DNA of 22,782 nucleotides, from IMG/VR virus record IMGVR_UViG_3300047564_000493, positions 1 to 22,782 of that record; one strand, written 5' to 3'. Shown here one piece after another: positions 1 to 4,980 of this stretch (position 1 is its first letter; every line of letters begins with the position of its first letter). The notes under the pieces were generated by a model. The model searched no databases and was not told the DNA's origin. It saw nothing but the letters and a program-made list of their open reading frames with translations. The stretch comes from a virus. The position numbers were made by a program, and so were the translations under genes.

Positions 1-1
1 A

Positions 2-283
2 AGCCGAGATGAACAGGTACACGTTGCCACCAATAGTTTGGTGTGTCGTGAGCTTGGCCTCACTGTGTCTCCCTCTTTGGATAAGTTGCGTAAGGCAACC
101 ATCGCTTGGGTGATGCAACCACTCAAGAGGTCGGAGAACAAATACCTCGACAAGCAGTTCTGGCTTGATCAGAGTGACAGCTTGATGTACTCGGGTAAGG
201 CAGAAGGTCTGCTGGAAACACAACGCGCACGGATGCCTGCTTTCTTTGAACATGCCAACCCCAATCTCCCTCAATACGCTTGA
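2..283 (+). CDS. nrdB: Probable class I ribonucleotide reductase beta subunit, C-terminal part (5' truncated)
   Basis: The frame is open from the window edge, so the true start lies upstream; 93 codons are visible. Near the left edge the protein reads S-R-D-E-Q-V-H, which matches the second iron-ligand motif (R-D-E-x-x-H) of class I RNR beta subunits, followed by a helix-like stretch and a short C-terminal tail. The beta subunit makes the radical or metal cofactor used by the large subunit to reduce ribonucleotides to dNTPs for phage replication. Cyanopodoviruses are known to carry a class I RNR with a short beta subunit just before the structural genes, which fits this place. Only about 85 residues follow the Glu-x-x-His motif, shorter than the E. 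coli enzyme, and no classical C-terminal acidic/aromatic tail is obvious. The family call rests on one motif plus context; another ferritin-like protein remains possible. Confidence 0.55.
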   Translation, partial: SRDEQVHVATNSLVCRELGLTVSPSLDKLRKATIAWVMQPLKRSENKYLDKQFWLDQSDSLMYSGKAEGLLETQRARMPAFFEHANPNLPQYA

Positions 284-446
284 GACATTTGGTCTCACCG
301 TAAAGACAATGCTTCAGGAACTGGAGGAAACATTCCCTCAGTTTCTACCACAACCTTCGGATCCGCAGAACCTGATCATGTACAAGAGTGGTCAGCGTTC
401 AGTGGTCGAGTGGATTCAACATCGTTTAGATGAAGACAATGGCTAA
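252..446 (+). CDS. Small conserved-looking phage protein, unknown function
   Basis: A 64-residue acidic protein whose C-terminal half (M-Y-K-S-G-Q-R-S-V-V-E-W-I-Q) looks helical and ordered. I chose the ATG at 252; a TTG at 246 in the same frame is possible. The start lies inside the end of the RNR-like gene (32-nt overlap) and the end overlaps the start of the next gene by 8 nt, a tight arrangement that favours a real, translationally coupled gene. No Shine-Dalgarno sequence is evident. I do not recognise a defined function. Its place directly before the head-assembly genes suggests an assembly or regulatory role, which is inference only. Confidence 0.7.
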   Translation: MPTPISLNTLETFGLTVKTMLQELEETFPQFLPQPSDPQNLIMYKSGQRSVVEWIQHRLDEDNG

Positions 447-1221
447 AAAGAATAACCGCCAACCAGTGGCGACAGGAACTCTTTCTAAGAATTACAATAC
501 TGGTGTAGTTACTCAGACTCGCACTCCGACAAAGTACAGCCTTGCTGGCGTCGGCAGTAACCTTAGTTCGAGAGAAGCGCAACGCATTGCAAATGATCGC
601 GGCACTAGTGTCGGTAAGATCATGGATAAAGCCATGGGCAAAGGGTTGACCATTGGCTCTGGCTTGGTGAACAAGTACAACAGCGGTCAATTTTCCAGCC
701 CTCGTGAAAGGTTTTGGAGCAGCGTTGGTCAAGGAATCTTTGGCACTAAGGGTTTTAATAGTCTTACTGGTGTCAGTAATAATATGGCGGGTCTGTCTGG
801 ACTTAAGCTAAATAGTGGTCAGGTGTATGGTGGAAGCTATATGCGTGATGGTCAGCTCACACCACTGGTTGGAATGAAAGGGATGGGCGCTGGTGGTGGT
901 GGTAAGAACAGCACGACCGAGACAACCACGACCACTAGCAACACTGGAACCAATGGCTACACGCCAGAGGAGCTGACACCCACACCCACACCCACACAGA
1001 CTGCTCCAGAAGCTGCTGCTGCTAACTCAGTAGATGCTTCGTTCTCTCCTGGCGGTACAGGTGCCATGCTTGATGGTGGTGCTATCAGCTTCCGTAAGGC
1101 TAAGTCAAAAGCACGAACTGCTGGCTTGACTACTAAAGGCACTAGTCAGTTCAAGATCTCAGGTCAGACTGGCACATCCTCTGGATTGAATATTGGCTAC
1201 TCCCGTATGTTGGGATCGTAA
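439..1221 (+). CDS. gp7.3-like virion/tail assembly protein (tentative)
   Basis: A 260-residue basic, low-complexity protein immediately before the portal. The N-terminus is Lys/Asn-rich (M-A-K-K-N-N-R). The middle (about residues 145-195) is Gly-, Thr- and Pro-rich, with a short T-P repeat coded by a CACCCA-type microsatellite near 975-1000. The C-terminus has a basic patch (F-R-K-A-K-S-K-A-R) and ends with S-G-L-N-I-G-Y. T7 gp7.3, the tail assembly protein encoded just before the connector, also has a basic segment and a C-terminal G-G-G-I-N-I, so position and C-terminal pattern agree, but this protein is about 2.5 times longer. I chose ATG 439 (MAKK); ATG 430 would add three residues. The gene ends 3 nt before the portal start. 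The role is inferred from synteny and a weak motif. Confidence 0.75.
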   Translation: MAKKNNRQPVATGTLSKNYNTGVVTQTRTPTKYSLAGVGSNLSSREAQRIANDRGTSVGKIMDKAMGKGLTIGSGLVNKYNSGQFSSPRERFWSSVGQGIFGTKGFNSLTGVSNNMAGLSGLKLNSGQVYGGSYMRDGQLTPLVGMKGMGAGGGGKNSTTETTTTTSNTGTNGYTPEELTPTPTPTQTAPEAAAANSVDASFSPGGTGAMLDGGAISFRKAKSKARTAGLTTKGTSQFKISGQTGTSSGLNIGYSRMLGS

Positions 1222-1224
1222 AAG

Positions 1225-2832
1225 ATGACAGCACGTAAACGGTATGACTATCTAACGAAGTATCGTACCCAGTTTCTTGACATTGCTGTTCAGTGCTCAA
1301 AGCTGACTCTTCCGTACCTGATTCAGGACGATGAGCAGATCAGTCGTGGTACACACCGTAACCTTGTCACACCTTGGCAAAGCGTTGGTGCAAAGGGTGT
1401 AGTTACTCTGGCATCTAAGTTGATGCTAGCTCTGCTGCCCCCTCAAACCAGCTTCTTTAAGCTGCAGGTTAATGACAGTAAGCTTGGTGTTGATATCCCT
1501 GCTGAAGCACGGTCGGAACTTGATCTTTCCTTTGCCAAGCTTGAGCGTATGGTGATGGATTCGATTGCTGCATCCAGTGATCGAGTTGCTATTCACCAAG
1601 CAATCAAGCACCTTGTGGTTGGGGGTAATGCCCTTGTCTACATGGGTAAGGATGGTCTCAAGCTGTATCCGATCAACAGGTATGTCGTAGATCGAGATGG
1701 TAACGGTAACGTCATTGAGATAGTTACTAAGGAGCGCATCAGCAAGAAGCTATTGGGACCACTTGCACAGTCAGTGCCCAATGCTCCTGGTGATGACGGC
1801 TCAAAGCAAGAGGAAGACATCGATGTCTTTACTCATGTTCGTAAGGACAACAACCGATGGGTATGGCACCAGGAAGTTGAAGACAAGATCATTCCTGGTT
1901 CGATGGGCAAAGCACCTACTGATGCAAGCCCGTGGCTTCCTCTGAGGTTCAATACAGTTGACGGCGAATGCTACGGCAGAGGCCGCGTCGAGGAGTTCCT
2001 TGGTGATCTCCGATCTCTTGAAGCATTGATGCAGGCCCTGGTAGAGGGCAGTGCAGCGGCAGCCAAGGTTGTCTTTGTTGTCTCCCCCTCCTCCACTACC
2101 AAGCCGCAGACAATCGCTGCTGCTGGTAACGGTGCCATTGTTCAGGGTCGACCTGATGACATCGGTGTGATCCAGGTTGGTAAGACCGCTGACTTCAGGA
2201 CGGCTGCTGAGATGGCAGCAACACTGGAGCGTCGGATCAGTGAAGCATTCCTTGTGATGAATGTCCGTCAATCTGAGCGGACAACAGCAGAGGAAGTGCG
2301 GATGACTCAGATGGAACTGGAGCAACAACTTGGTGGGCTGTTCAGTCTGCTGACTGTTGAATTCCTGATTCCGTATCTGAACCGTAAACTGAATGTGATG
2401 CAACGTGACGGTGAGATTGTTCGTCTTCCGAAGGGTCTCGTCAAACCAACCATCGTTGCTGGTATCAATGCTCTTGGTCGTGGCCAGGATCGTGAAAGTC
2501 TCACGGCATTCCTCACGACCATTGCTCAGACTATTGGCCCTGAGGCGTTAGGCAAGTATGTCAACCCAGATGAGGCCATCAAGCGTCTTGCTACTGCACA
2601 AGGTATTGACATCCTGAATCTGATCAAGACGATGGAGCAGCAGCAGCAAGAGATGCAACAACAGATGGGTATGCAGAAGGAGATGGCATTGGTCAACCAG
2701 ACTGCTGCGCTGGCTGGAACACCGATGTTCGATCCAAGCAAGAACCCAGATGCAATGAATTTATTGAATGGACAAAACACAACCCAGCCGCCCAACGCGG
2801 GTCAAGAACAAGCCGCTCCCGCCGGTCTCTAA
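1225..2832 (+). CDS. Portal protein (head-tail connector, T7 gp8-like)
   Basis: A 535-residue protein, the usual size for T7-like connectors. It forms the dodecameric ring at one capsid vertex through which DNA is packaged and ejected and to which the tail attaches. The N-terminus (R-Y-D-Y-L, then T-P-W-Q-S-V-G-A-K-G-V, then L-A-S-K-L-M-L-A-L-L-P-P) is typical of the T7-type head-tail connector family. A second conserved stretch (S-E-R-T-T-A-E-E-V near residue 350) is also characteristic. The C-terminus is Gln/Met-rich (about residues 470-490), probably helical, then disordered. The start follows the previous stop by 3 nt. The last 65 nt overlap a small gene in another frame. Confidence 0.96.
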   Translation: MTARKRYDYLTKYRTQFLDIAVQCSKLTLPYLIQDDEQISRGTHRNLVTPWQSVGAKGVVTLASKLMLALLPPQTSFFKLQVNDSKLGVDIPAEARSELDLSFAKLERMVMDSIAASSDRVAIHQAIKHLVVGGNALVYMGKDGLKLYPINRYVVDRDGNGNVIEIVTKERISKKLLGPLAQSVPNAPGDDGSKQEEDIDVFTHVRKDNNRWVWHQEVEDKIIPGSMGKAPTDASPWLPLRFNTVDGECYGRGRVEEFLGDLRSLEALMQALVEGSAAAAKVVFVVSPSSTTKPQTIAAAGNGAIVQGRPDDIGVIQVGKTADFRTAAEMAATLERRISEAFLVMNVRQSERTTAEEVRMTQMELEQQLGGLFSLLTVEFLIPYLNRKLNVMQRDGEIVRLPKGLVKPTIVAGINALGRGQDRESLTAFLTTIAQTIGPEALGKYVNPDEAIKRLATAQGIDILNLIKTMEQQQQEMQQQMGMQKEMALVNQTAALAGTPMFDPSKNPDAMNLLNGQNTTQPPNAGQEQAAPAGL

Positions 2833-2980
2833 TCCGGTAGAGGAAGACACTGAAAACAAATATGCCAAGCGAACTCATTTGATTGGTAAGCCAGTGATTG
2901 GTCGAGCAATCAAAGTAGAAACTGTTGGTCTTGGTAATCTTAAAGTAGAAACTATCAATGGCATTGACCCTGACGTATGA
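2768..2980 (+). CDS. Small basic overlapping gene between portal and scaffold
   Basis: A 70-residue frame that begins inside the 3' end of the portal gene (65-nt overlap) and ends 23 nt inside the scaffold gene. Without it about 125 nt between two essential genes would be empty, which is unusual in this compact block. The protein is Lys/Pro-rich at the N-terminus. The C-terminal half has a short internal duplication (K-V-E-T-V-G-L-G-N then K-V-E-T-I-N-G-I), mirrored in DNA by two copies of AAAGTAGAAACT about 30 nt apart. The ATG at 2768 is the only ATG in frame. No Shine-Dalgarno is seen and I do not recognise a family. Confidence 0.6.
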   Translation: MDKTQPSRPTRVKNKPLPPVSNPVEEDTENKYAKRTHLIGKPVIGRAIKVETVGLGNLKVETINGIDPDV

Positions 2981-3740
2981 CCCCTCTGATGATCCTCAGG
3001 CTTTGGCAGAAGCTGAAGCTAGGGATCAAGAGAGTCTTGAAATTGGCGAACGCCTCCAGCAGGAACAAGAAAGCCTGCTTGCTGGTAAGTACCGTGATGC
3101 AGAAGAGCTTGAACAAGCGTACCTTGAACTGCAGAAGAAGCTTGGTTCTCGCAACAACGATGAGCCAGCTGAAGTAGAGCAAGAGCCTGAGCCGGAACAA
3201 GAAGAGGAGATCGATGAAGCTCCCGACTACTCCTTCCTGAACCGTCTTGCTGAAGAGGCAGATGGTGGAGAGTTCACTCAGGAGACACTCCAAGCGTTGG
3301 AGCAGATGTCTGCTTCTGATATTGCTGATATGTTCCTGGCATACCGTCAGGAGCAAGGCACTCAAGAATCTTATGTGATGAACCAAGAGGACATCGATGA
3401 GATGAAGAGTGTTGTCGGTGGTCAGGATCAGTACAACCAGATGATCGCTTGGGCATCACAAGCTCTAAGCCCTGAGGAGATCCAGGTCTATGACAGTGTC
3501 ATGGATAAAGGAGATCCTCAAGCTATTTACTTTGCAATTCAAGCTTTGAACTATCGCTATCAAGATGCAGTAGGGACTGATGGTCGTCTGCTTACTGGCA
3601 ATGCACCGATATCTACTGCTGATGTCTTCCGCAGTCAAGCTGAGGTTGTGCGGGCTATGAATGATCCGCGATATGACAGCGACCCTGCGTATCGCCAGGA
3701 TGTGTTTGACAAACTAGAGCGCAGTAATCTGCAGTTCTAA
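2958..3740 (+). CDS. Capsid assembly scaffolding protein (T7 gp9-like)
   Basis: A 260-residue, strongly acidic, helix-prone protein between portal and capsid genes, where T7-like phages encode the scaffold. Scaffolds form a temporary core that guides capsid protein around the portal and leave before maturation. The N-terminal 60 residues are rich in Glu/Gln/Leu with coiled-coil character. Residues about 70-92 form an acidic Pro/Glu linker. The middle holds D-Y-S-F-L-N-R-L-A-E-E-A, a pattern I associate with cyanopodovirus scaffolds, and the C-terminus is more basic (L-E-R-S-N-L-Q-F), as expected for the capsid-binding end. The start overlaps the preceding small gene. Confidence 0.92.
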   Translation: MALTLTYDPSDDPQALAEAEARDQESLEIGERLQQEQESLLAGKYRDAEELEQAYLELQKKLGSRNNDEPAEVEQEPEPEQEEEIDEAPDYSFLNRLAEEADGGEFTQETLQALEQMSASDIADMFLAYRQEQGTQESYVMNQEDIDEMKSVVGGQDQYNQMIAWASQALSPEEIQVYDSVMDKGDPQAIYFAIQALNYRYQDAVGTDGRLLTGNAPISTADVFRSQAEVVRAMNDPRYDSDPAYRQDVFDKLERSNLQF

Positions 3741-3751
3741 GTATTGGTGAA

Positions 3752-3765
3752 GTTGGAAGAGTAAA
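3752..3765 (+). promoter_or_regulatory. Possible phage promoter-like element after the scaffold gene
   Basis: The short gap after the scaffold stop contains GTTGGAAGAGTAAAC, which resembles GTTAGGGAGACGTAA found before the capsid gene. Shared purine-rich core followed by GTAA suggests a common element, perhaps a start site for the phage RNA polymerase. The match is short and gapped, so this is speculative. Confidence 0.2.
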
Positions 3766-3793
3766 CAATATAACTGTCCCTTGCAATGAACCA

Positions 3794-4099
3794 ATGACTT
3801 TATTCACACTTACCCTTGCTGCTCTCGCCTCTTGGTATGGCCATCCCTATCACGGGAGAACCACTGCTAACGGTGAGACTTACAACATGAATGCAATGAC
3901 TGCTGCACACCCGTCTCTTCCGTTTGGAACAAAGGTCAGGGTCTGCAGTAAGAAGACTGGCCGCTGTGCTGTGGTACGAATCAATGATCGTGGACCGTTT
4001 GTTCATGGTCGTTCAATTGATCTCAGCAAAGCAGCTGCTCAACGCATTGGTGTGTACAGCGAGGGCGTAGGTGAAGTATCAATTACCCCTGCAAACTGA
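3794..4099 (+). CDS. RlpA-like double-psi beta-barrel protein (putative lytic transglycosylase)
   Basis: A 101-residue protein that is almost entirely one RlpA-type double-psi beta-barrel. It shows the family landmarks in order: A-S-W-Y-G near residue 12, T-A-N-G-E-T-Y-N, T-A-A-H, L-P-F-G-T-K-V-R-V, V-V-R-I-N-D-R-G-P-F and G-R-S-I-D-L-S. Bacterial RlpA proteins cleave naked peptidoglycan glycan strands at division sites. The Glu of G-E-x-Y, the His of T-A-A-H and the Asp of N-D-R-G-P are present; the residue that is Asp in some RlpAs after G-E-x-Y/F is Asn here. No SPOR domain and no lipobox are present; only about 12 hydrophobic residues precede the domain, so a true signal peptide is doubtful. 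It sits between scaffold and capsid genes, an odd place for a lysis gene, and could be a virion or lysis-helper enzyme. The ATG at 3794 has no clear Shine-Dalgarno sequence. Confidence 0.88.
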   Translation: MTLFTLTLAALASWYGHPYHGRTTANGETYNMNAMTAAHPSLPFGTKVRVCSKKTGRCAVVRINDRGPFVHGRSIDLSKAAAQRIGVYSEGVGEVSITPAN

Positions 4100-4146
4100 T
4101 GAAAGGCAAAGGCGGAAAAGGCGGCGGATGTAAGAAAGGCTGCTGA
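4099..4146 (+). CDS. Possible 15-residue Gly/Lys/Cys-rich micropeptide
   Basis: Starting with an ATG that overlaps the RlpA-like stop codon (TGATG), the frame reads M-K-G-K-G-G-K-G-G-G-C-K-K-G-C and stops. The stop/start overlap is the type that allows translational coupling, and the composition (Gly, Lys, two Cys) is far from random. It may be a real micropeptide or a chance frame in a purine-rich stretch. No function can be assigned. Confidence 0.35.
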   Translation: MKGKGGKGGGCKKGC

Positions 4147-4230
4147 TCGCTTAGTGCCCGTGTCCGTGGCATTGTAACGGCAACTTCGCAAATCCCCTCG
4201 TGGGTCTTCTGCAGAAGCGGTAAAGGAAGG

Positions 4231-4263
4231 GAAGTAGAGCACCTCAGAGTAGGACTCTACTTC
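4231..4263 (+). other. Stem-loop between RlpA-like gene and capsid gene
   Basis: GAAGTAGAG (4231-4239) is perfectly complementary to CTCTACTTC (4255-4263), with a 15-nt loop, giving a 9-bp stem. No T-tract follows, so it does not look like an intrinsic terminator. It could be an mRNA processing or stabilising hairpin, as T7 uses between late genes, but the sequence alone cannot tell. Confidence 0.6.
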
Positions 4264-4373
4264 TATTGGCTATTGGCCCTCTACGGAGGACACCCTTTAG
4301 TCATTGACGGTGGGAGAGACCACAAATAACAACAACAAACACTGAATGCCAATGAACTTGGTTCGTTGGAATT

Positions 4374-4396
4374 CCTAACCGGTTAGGGAGACGTAA
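4374..4396 (+). promoter_or_regulatory. Candidate phage RNA polymerase promoter for the capsid gene
   Basis: A perfect 14-bp palindrome CCTAACCGGTTAGG (4374-4387) runs into TTAGGGAGACGTAA (4383-4396). The core TAGGGAGA equals the start-site region of T7 class III promoters, and the 14-mer matches 10 of 14 positions of the promoter I recall for the Syn5 cyanophage polymerase (ATTGGGCACCCGTAA, from memory). The place, about 25 nt before the capsid ATG, is where T7 has phi10. The polymerase gene is outside the window, so its specificity is unknown. Confidence 0.4.
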
Positions 4397-4402
4397 TAAA
4401 CA

Positions 4403-4416
4403 CTTCTCTCTTTTCT
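4403..4416 (+). promoter_or_regulatory. Pyrimidine tract replacing a Shine-Dalgarno before the capsid gene
   Basis: The 14-nt run CTTCTCTCTTTTCT ends 4 nt before the capsid ATG and there is no purine-rich ribosome binding site. Cyanobacteria initiate many mRNAs without Shine-Dalgarno pairing, and pyrimidine-rich leaders can bind ribosomal protein S1. This is a plausible translation enhancer for the most abundant virion protein; the role is inferred. Confidence 0.4.
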
Positions 4417-4420
4417 AACA

Positions 4421-4771
4421 ATGGCTAATGCCACTCAAACCGTATTCGGTACGCTTAACAAAGCCGTAGCCGATACCTCTGGTTCGCGTGCTTACGATAC
4501 TAAGTACGCAACTTATCTGAAACTGTTTAGCGGTGAGATGTTCAAGGCGTATGAAAGCGCCACCATCGCTAAAGGAACTGTTCAAAGCCGCACCCTGAAG
4601 AATGGTCGCGCGATGCAGTTCATCTTCACTGGCCGCATGATGGCTGGTTACCATACCCCTGGTACTCCTATCCTGGGTAGTGGTGATCCCCCGGTGGCAG
4701 AGAAGACCATCGTCTGTGACGACCTGCTGATCAGCTCGGCATTCGTCTATGACCTGGATGAAACTCTGGCT
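4421..4771 (+). CDS. Major capsid protein, exon 1 (residues 1-117)
   Basis: Codes for the N-terminal 117 residues of the T7-like capsid protein (T7 gp10 equivalent, HK97 fold), the subunit of the icosahedral shell. The sequence Y-D-T-K-Y-A-T-Y-L-K-L-F-S-G-E-M-F-K-A-Y-E and A-E-K-T-I-V-C-D-D-L-L-I-S-S-A-F-V-Y-D-L-D-E-T-L-A is typical of cyanopodovirus MCPs. The frame reads straight into a TGA at 4772-4774, formed by the first three intron bases, so an unspliced message yields only this fragment. The product continues without a missing residue in exon 2 at 4981, giving L-D-E-T-L-A joined to H-Y-S-L-R-S-E. The joined protein is 338 residues, reasonable for the family. The last 8 nt of the exon form the 5' half of intron helix P1. 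Confidence 0.93.
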
Positions 4772-4980
4772 TGAAGTAATGGGTCAGAGTATAATAAATT
4801 GGAAGAATTGCTGGAACCCTAAGTCTTCGGATATGGCGATCAGCAGCCGAGCCTCTTACGCTTAAGAGGAAGGTTCAGAGACTAGGCGGGTTGGGAAGCG
4901 TCCCATGTAATACGCCACAAGCATCCAACACCATTTGGTGAAGATATAGTCCGAACCTAGTCGAAAGACTAGTACGTTTG
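4772..4980 (+). ncRNA. Self-splicing group I intron without ORF, inside the capsid gene (group IA-like)
   Basis: A 209-nt insertion whose removal restores the capsid frame. P1: exon CTCTGGCT (4764-4771) pairs with GGTCAGAG (4782-4789; as RNA G-G-U-C-A-G-A-G), placing the conserved U.G pair exactly at the 5' splice site. P10: GTAATG (4776-4781) is complementary to the first six bases of exon 2, CATTAC (4981-4986). P3: TTGGA (4799-4803) with TCCAA (4924-4928). P4: TTGCTG (4808-4813) with CAGCAG (4841-4846). P6: CCTCTTA (4852-4858) with TAAGAGG (4863-4869). P7: GACTA (4880-4884) with TAGTC (4947-4951), flanked by GGTTC/GAACC (4872-4876/4953-4957). A hairpin between P7 and P3 (4885-4916, inner GGGA/TCCC) suggests subgroup IA (P7.1/P7.2). 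P8: 4929-4940. P9: 4957-4972, closed by a GAAA tetraloop. The last base is G. The conserved AAGATATAGTCC segment is at 4941-4952. No homing endonuclease is encoded. Confidence 0.96.

Larger units (their letters stand above)
4147..4420 (+). other. Noncoding leader region upstream of the capsid gene
   Basis: About 270 nt without a credible gene, the longest noncoding stretch in the window apart from the intron. It contains a 12-bp palindrome CTTCTGCAGAAG (4206-4217), a strong stem-loop (4231-4263), a short direct repeat TATTGGC (about 4264-4277), two similar purine-rich motifs (4308-4320 and 4381-4396), a 14-bp palindrome overlapping the second of these, and a 14-nt pyrimidine tract just before the capsid ATG. 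T7-like phages usually place a strong promoter and an RNA-processing site here. Confidence 0.7.

Noticed and set aside
975-1005. CACCCA microsatellite as a possible regulatory repeat
   Set aside because: It is within a coding region and encodes a Thr-Pro linker in a low-complexity protein.
1801-2403. 200-codon open frame on the - strand inside the portal gene
   Set aside because: It lies wholly opposite a clear portal gene, has Cys/Ser/His-rich unlikely composition, and no other - strand gene exists here.
3786-3797. Upstream ATG (M-N-Q-stop) before the RlpA-like gene
   Set aside because: Only three codons long; it overlaps the RlpA-like start (ATGA), but there is no ribosome binding site and no evidence that it is translated.
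4340-4390. tRNA-like T-arm (GGTTCG near 4360)
   Set aside because: No cloverleaf with acceptor, D and anticodon arms can be drawn; the nearby inverted repeat is a simple palindrome.
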